In this document: positions 53,535 through 62,241 of the stretch, piece after piece
Numbering within the stretch: position 1 is the stretch's first letter
How the letters are laid out: every line of letters starts with the position of its first letter
DNA from: Pseudoalteromonas luteoviolacea
GTDB taxonomy: Bacteria; Pseudomonadota; Gammaproteobacteria; Enterobacterales; Alteromonadaceae
Reading direction: 5' to 3'
Assembly: GCF_018100925.1 (NCBI RefSeq)
Contig: NZ_JAGJEH010000015.1
Coordinates: 62,001 to 126,000, forward strand
Length of the DNA: 64,000 nt
Program-made: the position numbers and the translations under genes
Notes under the pieces: model-generated
The model's input: only the letters and a program-made list of their open reading frames with translations
Databases searched by the model: none
What the model was told of the DNA's origin: nothing

Positions 53535-54511
53535 GAAAACAGCAAGGCGCTGCACTGATCATCGTATTGTTTATTGTTGCACTGGCCGCGAGCCTTGCAG
53601 CTGAGATGTCGTCTTCTTTGATGGTGCAAGTGCAAAAGGCCGCGAATATTCAAACTCATCAGCAAGCTAAATGGTATAGCTACGGCACAGAAGAATTGGT
53701 AAAAAAAGTGCTTTTAGAAAGCCGCAAAGATGATCCAGATAAAGTACATTTAGGTCAGCCGTGGGCTATTGACGAAGTCCCCTACCCGGTAGATCATGGC
53801 ACATTAAGCGGAAAAATAACTGATTTACAAGCGTGTTTAAACTTAAATGCGCTGAGAGCACCAAAAGAGCAAAATGCCAAGAGCAATGATACAAACCCAG
53901 CGCACAAAGCACTTTTAGAGCTTTTGAAAAACATTGAAGACCTGCCAGCTCAAGAAAGTGAAGAGGCAATGGCAGACAGTGTCTATGACTGGTTAGACGA
54001 AGACAGTATTACGTACCGTTCAGGTGCTGAAGAAGATGAGTATATGTCTCGCCAGATGCCCTACATGACAGCCAATAATTTAATGGCGTCAGAAAGCGAA
54101 TTAAGAGTAATTAAAGGCTTCAACCCATTGGTAATGGAAAAGTTGTTGCCTTATGTGTGTGTTATCCCAGGCAGTACAGATTTAGCCATCAATGTAAACA
54201 CGGTACTGCCTGAGCAAGCTTTATTATTAAGTGCATTACTTGATGGGTTGAGCTTATCAGGGGCTGAGGCTGTGATTGCCGCGCGCCCGGAAGAAGGATT
54301 TGATAACTTGCAAGATTTCTTTACCGAAGCAAAAAATCAAGGTGCTCAGGATACTAAAAAAGCTGAGAAAATTTTCACAATAACAAGCAATTATTTTAAG
54401 TTGCGTGCCAAGGCATCATTTGATGAGCGGTTGTTTAAAATGACCTCAATACTCGAAATAAAAGATGGTCGAGCAACTGTATTAGCACGCAAGTTTGGAG
54501 GCGTTCAGTGA
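53531..54511 (+). CDS. gspK: Minor pseudopilin GspK
   Basis: GspK caps the pseudopilus tip. The 326-residue protein has the prepilin site KQQG|AALIIVLFIVALAASLAA, lacking Glu5 as is usual for GspK. The large alpha domain (NALRAPKEQN, DSVYDWLDEDSI, MSRQMPYMTANNLMASESEL) follows. It overlaps gspJ, and gspL begins at GTG overlapping its stop. Confidence 0.95.
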   Translation: MRKQQGAALIIVLFIVALAASLAAEMSSSLMVQVQKAANIQTHQQAKWYSYGTEELVKKVLLESRKDDPDKVHLGQPWAIDEVPYPVDHGTLSGKITDLQACLNLNALRAPKEQNAKSNDTNPAHKALLELLKNIEDLPAQESEEAMADSVYDWLDEDSITYRSGAEEDEYMSRQMPYMTANNLMASESELRVIKGFNPLVMEKLLPYVCVIPGSTDLAINVNTVLPEQALLLSALLDGLSLSGAEAVIAARPEEGFDNLQDFFTEAKNQGAQDTKKAEKIFTITSNYFKLRAKASFDERLFKMTSILEIKDGRATVLARKFGGVQ

Positions 54512-55716
54512 CAGAAAAATTATTGGTCCGTGTCGGCCAGTCACAACAGGAACCTGTCAGTTGGTTAATATGGTCTGATTCAGATTCACAGATCATTGCC
54601 AGTGGTGAGTTGGAGCACAGTGGGTTACTTGGAGAGTTAACGGAAAAAGCGTCGGGTCGCAGTGTTGCATTGCTGCTACCAGCATCAAGTGTGCAACTTA
54701 AACAAGTTGCCTTACCAACAAAGTGGAATCGCAAGTTGGAAAGGGCGCTACCCTTTATGCTAGAAGAACAGGTCGCCAGTGATATCGATGAGGTGTTCAT
54801 CGCACTCGGTGAGCCGGCTACAATTGAAGAGCAGCACTATATCAACATCGCTTTGTGTGATTTAGGGTGGCTGCAAAGCTGGATGTCTGTATTTGGTGAT
54901 TTTGATATTGAACCAACGGTGATAGTCCCAGATGCGTTATTGTTACCAACACCTGAAGAGGGTGCGCTGAGCGCGATTCAATTGCAGCAGCAATGGTTGT
55001 TTAAAGGTGCCCATTGGCATATCGGTGCGGTAGAACTTGATTGGGTGAATGATTACTTAATGCTCTCACCCGAGTCAGAAGTTGTACACTATAGCCCCGC
55101 TGATAGTTTAGCGACGACCAAGAGTTTAAGCGCCAAAGAAGCTGAATATGATTTACCTTTAGCGATTTGTGCACAGGGCTTAAACGCGCTACCAATAAAC
55201 TTACGTCAGGGCCCATTTGCCGCGAAGAAAAAACAGCCTCAATGGTGGCGTGATTGGAAGTCTGGTGTGATTGCGGCAAGTGTTGCTTTGTTGGCATTTG
55301 TGTCAGTTAAATCTGCACAATTGTTTATGCTGCAAAGCGAAGCTGACATGTATAAAACCCAAGCTATGAGCGTGTACAAACAAGCATTTCCAAATAAAGT
55401 GGTTAGGCCTCATCTGTTACGAAAACAAATTCAAGGTGAGCTTGATGCGCTCAGTGGCGGCGAACAAGGCGGCTTTTTAGAGTTGACCAACCATTTTGTA
55501 TCGATTTATTCGCAAGTGGATGATTTTAGCCCAGAGACATTTCGTTACGATCGGAAGCGCAATGAACTTAGGATCCGAGCAAAAGCGAAAGGATTTCAGA
55601 TATTCAGCCAAGTGAAGTCTATTCTCGAGCAGAGAGGCATTGAAGTACAACAAGGTGCTCTGAACAATGACGGCGATTATGTCATTGGTGAAATAAGAAT
55701 TAGAGGTGCAGCATGA
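54508..55716 (+). CDS. gspL: Type II secretion protein GspL
   Basis: GspL ties the GspE ATPase to the membrane platform. The 402-residue protein starts with GTG at 54508. It has the actin-like cytoplasmic domain (ALLLPASSVQLKQVALPTKW, ALPFMLEEQVASDIDEVF), one span (about 252-270, SGVIAASVALLAFVSVKSA) and a small periplasmic domain. It overlaps gspK (GTGA) and gspM (ATGA). Confidence 0.94.
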   Translation: MTEKLLVRVGQSQQEPVSWLIWSDSDSQIIASGELEHSGLLGELTEKASGRSVALLLPASSVQLKQVALPTKWNRKLERALPFMLEEQVASDIDEVFIALGEPATIEEQHYINIALCDLGWLQSWMSVFGDFDIEPTVIVPDALLLPTPEEGALSAIQLQQQWLFKGAHWHIGAVELDWVNDYLMLSPESEVVHYSPADSLATTKSLSAKEAEYDLPLAICAQGLNALPINLRQGPFAAKKKQPQWWRDWKSGVIAASVALLAFVSVKSAQLFMLQSEADMYKTQAMSVYKQAFPNKVVRPHLLRKQIQGELDALSGGEQGGFLELTNHFVSIYSQVDDFSPETFRYDRKRNELRIRAKAKGFQIFSQVKSILEQRGIEVQQGALNNDGDYVIGEIRIRGAA

Positions 55717-56189
55717 AGCAGCAAGTGATTAATTATTGGCAATCGCTTAAAGAGCAGGAGCAAAAGTTACTCATTGTAGCGGGTGTGGTGTTTGTTATTT
55801 TTGTGCTGGTGATGGGAGTGATAAAGCCTCTAAATACTGGAGTCGAAAAAGCGCAAGCCGATCTACAAAAGCAGCAAAACTTTCATGCATGGGTTTCAAA
55901 AAGTGTTGCACAATTAAAAGCCAGTGGCGCGAACCGTGCCACATCAAGTAATCAGAATTTAACTCAGTTAGTGAACCGCACTCGAGGCAGACATGGCATT
56001 CAGATAAGTAAAATGCAGCCTAGAGACAATACGCTAAGAATTAATATCGACAACGTCGAGTTTAACAAATTGGTCAGCTGGCTGGATGTACTTACGAACC
56101 AACACGGTGTAAAAGTTGCCAATCTTGATTTAGGTGAGGAGCCACAACAAGGCTATGTGCGTGTTAGTCGATTGGTGTTAGAGAATTAA
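55713..56189 (+). CDS. gspM: Type II secretion protein GspM
   Basis: GspM is a bitopic partner of GspL. The 158-residue protein has a short cytoplasmic end (QSLKEQEQKLLI), one span (about 20-38) and a ferredoxin-like periplasmic domain with LVNRTRGRHGIQISKMQPR and FNKLVSWLDVL. It begins inside the gspL stop. Confidence 0.93.
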   Translation: MKQQVINYWQSLKEQEQKLLIVAGVVFVIFVLVMGVIKPLNTGVEKAQADLQKQQNFHAWVSKSVAQLKASGANRATSSNQNLTQLVNRTRGRHGIQISKMQPRDNTLRINIDNVEFNKLVSWLDVLTNQHGVKVANLDLGEEPQQGYVRVSRLVLEN

Positions 56190-56191
56190 AT

Positions 56192-56950
56192 ATGAAAAAT
56201 GCAGTTAGTGTAGTATTGGCTTTCTTATTGGCGTTTATTGTTTTTACGGTCGTAAGCATTCCGGCACCTGTTGCTTTACAATTAGTGCAATCACATATCC
56301 CAAATAATGTGCGTTTAGGGGCGGTGACAGGCACGCTATGGCAAGGCCAAATTAGTGGTGTTAGATATCAGAATTTACAGTTTAACGATGTGAAGTGGCA
56401 GCTTAATGGCTGGGGTATATTGACGGGTCAGCTTCAGGGGAAGTTGAACTTTGGCAACCCGCGCCAAGCATCCGAAATATCTGGTCGCAGTACATTTGGA
56501 GTATCATTGTTTGGCAATGATATTGAGTTGAGTCAAACAACCTTAAGGTTTAGCGTAGAGCACGCAATGCATCAAGTTAATCTACCCCTTCCTGTTGATG
56601 CTAAAGGTCGCATCATATTAGAGCTTGAAGAGTTTAACAGTGGTCAGCCTTATTGCGAAAACCTTAAAGGCGATATCAGCAGTCCTGAAATTCAAGTCAA
56701 AGGTATGTCAGGTTGGTTTAGCATTGGAGATTTAAGCGGTTTATTAAGCTGTAAATCAGGCGACATCGCTATTGTTGTAGAGCCTGAAAACCTACTTGGG
56801 CTTCGCGCAGATGCGACACTTGCAGAGAATATGCAATTTAAAGTTGCAGGAAACGTAAAACCTGACGCTTCACTACCTAAAGAAATTCATGAGGCGGTTA
56901 AGTATTTAGGTCGTCCGGATGCTGAAGGTCGATATCCGGTGAGTATGTAA
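56192..56950 (+). CDS. gspN: Type II secretion protein GspN
   Basis: GspN is an accessory protein of some type II systems, of uncertain role. The 252-residue protein has an N-terminal anchor (SVVLAFLLAFIVFTVVSIPA) and the family pattern RLGAVTGTLWQGQISGVRYQ. WQLNGWGILTGQLQGKLNFG and the ending GRPDAEGRYPVSM also fit. It closes the gspC-N set; the next gene starts 3-6 bases later. Confidence 0.9.
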   Translation: MKNAVSVVLAFLLAFIVFTVVSIPAPVALQLVQSHIPNNVRLGAVTGTLWQGQISGVRYQNLQFNDVKWQLNGWGILTGQLQGKLNFGNPRQASEISGRSTFGVSLFGNDIELSQTTLRFSVEHAMHQVNLPLPVDAKGRIILELEEFNSGQPYCENLKGDISSPEIQVKGMSGWFSIGDLSGLLSCKSGDIAIVVEPENLLGLRADATLAENMQFKVAGNVKPDASLPKEIHEAVKYLGRPDAEGRYPVSM

Positions 56951-56953
56951 TTG

Positions 56954-57529
56954 ATGATGGATTTTAATTACCAGCCTGCACATGAAGCGTTGCTCTCTCA
57001 ATATTTGGAGCAGCGCCCAGAGGCGCTTAACTTACGTGCGCTTGAAGGTTTTTTGTTTGCTATTATTTGTAGCCCTGATGGTGTTGAACCAGAATTGTGG
57101 TTAAGTGAAGTAACCGCAGCGGATGAGCATATTTCCGAAGACGTGGTGTTTGCATTATTGGCTCTGCACCATCAAATTAGTGAACAGGTCTTTACACAGG
57201 GCTTTTCACTGCCATTCAACTTATCATCGTCGTGGCAGGATAAACAACAATGGAGCGTTGGCTTTTTGCATGGCTGCCAAGGGTATTTGAATAAATTGAG
57301 TCACTGTGAGCAGCTCTCAGAGGAGTTGCAACAGGCGTTGGTGACCAGTACTGAGTTGTTAGGCTTTTTTAGTCTAGGACATGAGCAAGTAGAAGCTTAC
57401 TGTCAATCGATAGAAGCCGACATCAATGTATTTGTGGAGCAACAATACCAACTCGCTGCTGAAATAGCCCCCGCTTACGCTGAGCTAATAGAGCAAGTTG
57501 CTGTGAATAGCGGCTTATACGACGAGTAA
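56954..57529 (+). CDS. UPF0149 (YecA/YgfB-like) family protein
   Basis: A 191-residue helical protein. The segment NLRALEGFLFAIICSPDGVE, followed by PELWL, fits the UPF0149 start, and SVGFLHGCQGYLNKLSHCEQ fits the family's 'W..GF..G' region. No C-terminal SEC-C zinc motif is present, unlike YecA. The function of the family is unclear. ATG codons at 56954 and 56957 are both possible; no ribosome site is obvious, so it may be coupled to gspN, whose stop lies 3 bases upstream. Confidence 0.85.
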   Translation: MMDFNYQPAHEALLSQYLEQRPEALNLRALEGFLFAIICSPDGVEPELWLSEVTAADEHISEDVVFALLALHHQISEQVFTQGFSLPFNLSSSWQDKQQWSVGFLHGCQGYLNKLSHCEQLSEELQQALVTSTELLGFFSLGHEQVEAYCQSIEADINVFVEQQYQLAAEIAPAYAELIEQVAVNSGLYDE

Positions 57530-57541
57530 AATGAAGTGTTA

Positions 57542-57569
57542 GTAGCTTAAGCAGGAATGCTTAAGCTAC
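57542..57569. terminator. Perfect 12-base inverted repeat between convergent genes
   Basis: GTAGCTTAAGCA at 57542-57553 and TGCTTAAGCTAC at 57558-57569 pair perfectly around a GGAA tetraloop. It lies between the UPF0149 gene and the convergent Cys4 gene and includes the latter's stop codon. There is no good T run on either side, so it would be an atypical bidirectional terminator or an RNA 3'-end stabiliser. Confidence 0.6.
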
Positions 57570-57767
57570 ATCTAGCTCGATATGTGTGCACCCTTTGGCA
57601 CATTGTGCGACAGCTTTCTCACCCTCTTTAACTGCAATATTTAAACTAATGGTGTCACCACATGTTTGGCACAATACAGTTTGCCCTTTTGATAATTTTT
57701 TGAGCAAGGCTCGCTGTTCATTAAAAGAGCGAGCTCTTAGCTTATTAAATTGTGCTATATCTATCAT
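57561..57767 (-). CDS. Small Cys4 protein, possible zinc ribbon
   Basis: A 68-residue protein with a helical basic N-terminus (QFNKLRARSFNEQRALLKKL) and four cysteines, Cys33-x2-Cys36 and Cys56-x3-Cys60. These could bind one zinc. No named family is recognised. It starts inside the stop of the upstream gene (TAATG), so the two are coupled. Confidence 0.75.
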   Translation of the reverse strand: MIDIAQFNKLRARSFNEQRALLKKLSKGQTVLCQTCGDTISLNIAVKEGEKAVAQCAKGCTHIELDVA

Positions 57768-58123
57768 TAGAATTCCGCTTTATTTATAGCCTTTTCAGCT
57801 GCGTCACATATCGTTTTTAATTTAGGTCCGTAAAAGTACAAGTTCAGTTCATGCTCTTGACAATAACGCACATGAAAGACTTTTACTTTTTCGTTTGTAG
57901 CGAGTGCTGTCAGCAGGTATGCTGCTTCGGATTCAGTTAATTCAATCTCGCTGGCAATATGCTGCCTAGCTTGCTTCGCTGCAAGACTATATTGTGTTTC
58001 GCTGGTCTCTCCAAGGGTATCTACACCTTGCTTTAGCAATTTATCTCTGGGCTCTTTGATCAAAGGGTGATCAATGGTGAATAGTGCTAATACAATCAGT
58101 ACAAGTAACAGATATTTTTTCAT
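57767..58123 (-). CDS. Hypothetical exported or membrane-anchored protein, 118 residues
   Basis: The N-terminal hydrophobic segment (MKKYLLLVLIVLALFTIDHP) is a membrane anchor or an uncleaved signal. The rest is helical and soluble, with two cysteines (RYCQEHELN and KTICDAAE) that could form a disulfide. No family is recognised. It is coupled with the Cys4 gene downstream. Confidence 0.75.
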   Translation of the reverse strand: MKKYLLLVLIVLALFTIDHPLIKEPRDKLLKQGVDTLGETSETQYSLAAKQARQHIASEIELTESEAAYLLTALATNEKVKVFHVRYCQEHELNLYFYGPKLKTICDAAEKAINKAEF

Positions 58124-58339
58124 AAAGCTCGCTAATTTGATCTATTCGACTCAATCAAAGTCACAGTGTAATAAAATGCAAGAATCAAAAGCAAGCGAAT
58201 TACTCAGGAATTATTCGTAGTTTTTGTCACCGTCGTGCGATTTATGGCTACGCGAAAAGCGAGCTGTTGCATATAATATCCTTAGTAAAAGTAAGGTCAC
58301 TGTAGCAAGTAACCTGTCCAAGGCGCTTAAGGAGCTTGT

Positions 58340-59761
58340 ATGGACAATAAGATCAAAATTAAAAATATTCCCGTTGAGGTCCACACGCCAGAAAACCTTC
58401 AACCTGATCGATTTAACCCTCGAAATCGAATTTATGTCCGAGCTGTTAAAGGCATGCATCAACTATTACGTCAGAGAATTGGCTTTTTAGGGATGCTAGC
58501 CTTTATGCTTCTTCCTTGGATCAATTTTAATGGACAGCAAGCAGTGTTGTTTGACCTATTTGAACAGAAGTTCAATATTTTTGGTTTGACGTTATGGCCA
58601 CAAGATTTGACTATTTTGGCATTCATTTTGATGATTGCTGCATTTGCCCTATTTTTAGTAACGACCTTTTATGGTCGAGTCTGGTGTGGTTACACTTGCC
58701 CGCAAACAGTTTGGACCTTTATTTTCATCTGGTTCGAAGAAAAATGTGAGGGTTCCGCAAACCAGCGTAAAAAGTTAGATCAACGGCCTATGGATTTTGA
58801 TAAGTTTCTTAGGAAAGGTGCTAAACATTTTTTCTGGGGCGCTTTTTCACTGTATACGGCTGTCACGTTTGTTGGCTATTTTACGCCGATCAGAACCTTA
58901 TTACCGGACTTAATGATGCTTTCTGCAAGTGGCTATGCCACTTTGAGTGTGGTCGTATTTGCCGTTTGTACATATGGTAATGCGGGTTGGATGAGGGAGA
59001 TCATGTGTTTACATATTTGCCCTTATTCGCGTTTTCAATCGGCGATGTTTGATAAAGACACCTTTACGGTCAGTTATGACAACAAGCGTGGCGAAGGGCG
59101 AGGACCGAGAGGTCGGAAACAAGATCCGAAAGAGCTTGGTCTAGGTGACTGTATAGATTGCAAGCTCTGTGTTCAGGTCTGCCCCACAGGCATAGATATA
59201 CGAAATGGTCTGCAGTATGAGTGTATTAACTGTGGTGCCTGTATCGATGCTTGTGATGGTGTAATGGACAAGATGAATTACGCCAAAGGTCTCATCTCAT
59301 ATACCACTGAGCGCAACTTGGAACATGCAAAAAAAGTGACTAAGCCAGTGCGCACAAAACTCATTGGTTATGTACTTATTTTACTGGTGTTGACAGGTGC
59401 GCTTGCAATGAATATCGCGATGCGAAAAACTTTTGAATTGGATATTATTCGGGATAGAAATCAGCTATACCGGGTTAACTTTGACGGCATGGTTGAAAAC
59501 ACCTATACACTTAAATTGATCAACAAAGCACAAACTTCGCAAACGTTTTCGATCTCTGTAAGTGGATTGTCTCATTTCGAATTACTAGGAAAGCAAGCGG
59601 TCACAGTTGCAGCTGGCTCTACTTTAGATGTGCCTGTATCTGTTGTCATGGACCCCTTCGACTTAAATAAGCCAGTCACAGAGTTCCATTTTGTGCTGTC
59701 AAGCGATGGACTCTCTCAGTCACAAATATCCCAACCAACAAACTTTTTTAAAGGCCGTTGA
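58340..59761 (+). CDS. ccoG: Cytochrome c oxidase accessory protein CcoG (FixG/RdxA)
   Basis: CcoG is a membrane iron-sulfur protein that reduces copper for assembly of cbb3-type oxidases. The 473-residue protein has several N-terminal spans with YGRVWCGYTCPQTVW and CLHICPYSRFQSAMF. The two ferredoxin motifs are CIDCKLCVQVCPTG and CINCGACIDACDG, and a C-terminal FixG-type immunoglobulin-like domain follows. No ccoNOPQ genes are in the window, so the cbb3 oxidase must be elsewhere if present. Confidence 0.96.
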   Translation: MDNKIKIKNIPVEVHTPENLQPDRFNPRNRIYVRAVKGMHQLLRQRIGFLGMLAFMLLPWINFNGQQAVLFDLFEQKFNIFGLTLWPQDLTILAFILMIAAFALFLVTTFYGRVWCGYTCPQTVWTFIFIWFEEKCEGSANQRKKLDQRPMDFDKFLRKGAKHFFWGAFSLYTAVTFVGYFTPIRTLLPDLMMLSASGYATLSVVVFAVCTYGNAGWMREIMCLHICPYSRFQSAMFDKDTFTVSYDNKRGEGRGPRGRKQDPKELGLGDCIDCKLCVQVCPTGIDIRNGLQYECINCGACIDACDGVMDKMNYAKGLISYTTERNLEHAKKVTKPVRTKLIGYVLILLVLTGALAMNIAMRKTFELDIIRDRNQLYRVNFDGMVENTYTLKLINKAQTSQTFSISVSGLSHFELLGKQAVTVAAGSTLDVPVSVVMDPFDLNKPVTEFHFVLSSDGLSQSQISQPTNFFKGR

Positions 59762-59767
59762 GCCGGT

Positions 59768-59804
59768 GGCTTCAGGGCTTCACACTTAGTGTGTCCCTGA
59801 GGCC
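59768..59804 (+). terminator. Hairpin after ccoG
   Basis: GGCTTCAGGG and CCCTGAGGCC (one G-T pair) with an inner CACACT/AGTGTG pairing form a long hairpin seven bases after the ccoG stop. The T run that follows (ATAATATATTTT) is broken. Confidence 0.65.
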
Positions 59805-59912
59805 ATAATATATTTTGCTTCCTATCATACTTCGCTTTATCCTAGTGCGCTGTGACCCACAGGCTTTATTTGCCAATACCAGAACTTTTTACTTTATAAA
59901 TGGACAGCAGCA

Positions 59913-60887
59913 ATGAGTGACTTTAGTTATCAAAACCTCACGCCAGATTTAATTTTGGATGCAATAGAGAGTATTGGTATTTATCCTGAGTCGGGGCTAC
60001 TCCCTCTGAACAGTTACGAAAATCGTGTTTATCAGTTTCGCAGCGACGATGCTAAGCGTTATGTGGCTAAATTTTATAGGCCAAACCGTTGGTCTGATGA
60101 GCAAATAAAAGAAGAGCATGCGTTTTCATTTGAGTTGGCTGATTCAGAAGTGCCGGTGGTTAGCCCTATCACACGAGATGATGAAAGTTTGTTTGAACAT
60201 CTAGGCTATCGATTTGCTTTATTTCCTAGTGTGGGGGGGCGACAATTTGAAATGGATAGTTTGGATCAGCTCGAAGTACTTGGCCGTTACATTGGACGCT
60301 TGCACAGTGTCGCAAAACAATACGATTTCACCCATCGTCCAAGTATAAATACCGATAGTTATTTGACACAGGCAAGCCAAGACATTTTAAACAGTGAATG
60401 TCTGCCGCATTCGCTGCAATTGGCTTTTTCGACCGTGCTAGAGCAAGTTGTTAAAAAAACGGAAGAAAAATTTGTAGTTAATGATACGATCAGATTGCAT
60501 GGAGACTGCCATGCTGGCAATATTCTGTGGTCTCAAGAACAATTGATGATCGTAGATTTAGATGACTGCCGTCAGGGACCCGCTATTCAAGATCTCTGGA
60601 TGATGTTAAATGGCGATCGCCAAAATCAAGTATTGCAACTAGACACTTTGCTAGGTGGTTATGAAGAGTTTAGTGATTTAGATATGGCTCAGTTACAGCT
60701 GATTGAACCGTTAAGAGCAATGCGTATGATCCATTATATGGGGTGGTTGGCAAAACGTTGGCAAGATCCTGCCTTTCCAAGGAACTTTTCTTGGTTTGCG
60801 ACAGACAAATATTGGGAACAGCAGATCTTGGCACTAAAAGAACAATTGGCCGCGCTAGATGAGCCGGCACTAACAGTTTATCCATAA
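59913..60887 (+). CDS. srkA: Stress response kinase SrkA (YihE)
   Basis: SrkA is a small Ser/Thr kinase of the aminoglycoside phosphotransferase fold that protects E. coli from stress-induced death. The 324-residue protein has LNSYENRVYQFR, the catalytic loop IRLHGDCHAGNILWSQ and the metal motif LMIVDLDDCRQGPAIQDLWM. The end of the N-lobe, YVAKFYRPNRWSDEQIKEEH, is a family hallmark. As in E. coli, it lies directly before dsbA (19 bases). Confidence 0.95.
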   Translation: MSDFSYQNLTPDLILDAIESIGIYPESGLLPLNSYENRVYQFRSDDAKRYVAKFYRPNRWSDEQIKEEHAFSFELADSEVPVVSPITRDDESLFEHLGYRFALFPSVGGRQFEMDSLDQLEVLGRYIGRLHSVAKQYDFTHRPSINTDSYLTQASQDILNSECLPHSLQLAFSTVLEQVVKKTEEKFVVNDTIRLHGDCHAGNILWSQEQLMIVDLDDCRQGPAIQDLWMMLNGDRQNQVLQLDTLLGGYEEFSDLDMAQLQLIEPLRAMRMIHYMGWLAKRWQDPAFPRNFSWFATDKYWEQQILALKEQLAALDEPALTVYP

Positions 60888-60906
60888 AATTTAAGAGAGA
60901 AAGTAC

Positions 60907-61530
60907 ATGTTAAAATCTATTAAAGTGGCATTATTGGCGCTATGTATGCCACTTGCTGCATTCGCTGCTGAATTCAAAGAAAGTGTGCACTATGAAACAC
61001 TGACTTTAGAAAAGAGCAAAACGCCCAGAGTAATTGAGTTCTTTTCTTTTTATTGTCCTCATTGTTATAAATTTGAGGGACCAGCGCGCGCTTTACAAGC
61101 GAGCTTGCCCATAACTGTGCCATTCGAAAAAATCCACGTGAACTTTATGGGGGGTATTCCGCCTGAAGCACAGTCATTTTTAAGTTATGGCTACATCATT
61201 GCGAAGCAGTTTGGTGTTGATTCTCAGGTAGTTGAACAAATCTTTAAGACCATACATGAGCAAAATGGCCGTTTTGCAAGCATGAAAGACGTTCAGAAAT
61301 TATTAGAAGCGCACGGCGTATCAGCTGAGAAGTTCGACTCTGCATTGGCAAGTATGCCTGTTATCTCTGCAGAGAAAGCAATGCAAGATGAGCAAAAGAG
61401 ATTCAGCGAAGCTGGTGCATTGAAAGGCGTACCTACTTTTATTGTTAACGATAAATATCGTGTTATAACGCATTCATTAAGAAGCCAAGCCGAGTTCAAC
61501 GAATTAGTTAAACACTTACTAGAAAAATAA
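60907..61530 (+). CDS. dsbA: Thiol:disulfide interchange protein DsbA
   Basis: DsbA puts disulfide bonds into exported proteins. The 207-residue protein has a signal peptide (MLKSIKVALLALCMPLAAFA) and the active site FSFYCPHCYKFEG with Cys50 and Cys53. The cis-proline loop is KGVPTFIVNDKY. The CPHC active site is that of a classical strong oxidant. It shares a unit with srkA and with the second dsbA-like gene 15 bases downstream. Confidence 0.96.
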   Translation: MLKSIKVALLALCMPLAAFAAEFKESVHYETLTLEKSKTPRVIEFFSFYCPHCYKFEGPARALQASLPITVPFEKIHVNFMGGIPPEAQSFLSYGYIIAKQFGVDSQVVEQIFKTIHEQNGRFASMKDVQKLLEAHGVSAEKFDSALASMPVISAEKAMQDEQKRFSEAGALKGVPTFIVNDKYRVITHSLRSQAEFNELVKHLLEK

Positions 61531-61545
61531 TTGTCGGAGAATATC

Positions 61546-62178
61546 ATGTTGAAATCAATTAAAGCTGCCTTGTTGGCACTTATGTTGCCGTTGGCGGCCA
61601 ACGCAATGACTTTTGAAGCAGGTAAACACTATGAAGTGATTGCTGAGCGTGGCACTAAAAAGCCAGAAGTGACGGAGTATTTTTCATTTTATTGCCCAGC
61701 ATGTAATAACTTTGAAGGCCTAATAGATCAATTTAAGCCTAAGTTAGACTCTGGTGTTAAGTTCAAAAAAAGCCACGTTGACTTTGTTGGTGTCCGTGAT
61801 CCTGAACATCAAAAAATGATTGCTACAGCATTGGCGACAGCAGAGGTATTACCTCAGAAAAAACAAATTGTATCGGCAATTTTTAGTCACATTCATACTA
61901 AGCGTGGAAAGTTTAATGAGCTTGCAGACATTAAAGATGTGTTTGTTGCTCAAGGTGTAGATGGCGCGAAGTTTGACAAGATGTACAAGAGTTTTTCTGT
62001 ACGTACTAAAGCATCAAAAATGGCGAGACAGCAAAAACAACTTCAAGATAAAGGTGCTTTATCAAGTGTACCTACATTTATCGTTAATGGTAAATATAAA
62101 CTGGTATTAGGTAGAAGTTCTGGTATTACAAGCCCGGATGATATCGCTAAACTAATTAACTACTTGGCGAGTAAATAA
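61546..62178 (+). CDS. Second DsbA family thiol:disulfide oxidoreductase (CPAC)
   Basis: A tandem paralogue of the preceding gene. The ATG at 61546, with GGAG at 61535-61538, gives 210 residues. The signal peptide (MLKSIKAALLALMLPLAANA) is nearly the same as in the first copy. The active site is FSFYCPACNNFEG at the same residue numbers (Cys50, Cys53), but CPAC replaces CPHC, which should alter the redox potential. The cis-proline loop SVPTFIVNGKY is kept. A strong terminator follows. Confidence 0.92.
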   Translation: MLKSIKAALLALMLPLAANAMTFEAGKHYEVIAERGTKKPEVTEYFSFYCPACNNFEGLIDQFKPKLDSGVKFKKSHVDFVGVRDPEHQKMIATALATAEVLPQKKQIVSAIFSHIHTKRGKFNELADIKDVFVAQGVDGAKFDKMYKSFSVRTKASKMARQQKQLQDKGALSSVPTFIVNGKYKLVLGRSSGITSPDDIAKLINYLASK

Positions 62179-62195
62179 CAAAACGTTTGGCAGAC

Positions 62196-62223
62196 AAAAA
62201 ACCCCGCATGTGCGGGGTTTTTT
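62196..62223. terminator. Rho-independent terminator between dsbA2 and trmA
   Basis: AAAAAACCCCGCA and TGCGGGGTTTTTT form a strong GC stem with a two-base centre and A/T runs on both sides, so it can serve both convergent genes. Confidence 0.93.
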
Positions 62224-62241
62224 GTTCTAGGGCAAAGTGAC

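Noticed and set aside
58130..58339. FNR box before ccoG
   Set aside because: A TTGAT and an ATCAA occur near 58137-58160 but the spacing is wrong for TTGAT-N4-ATCAA.
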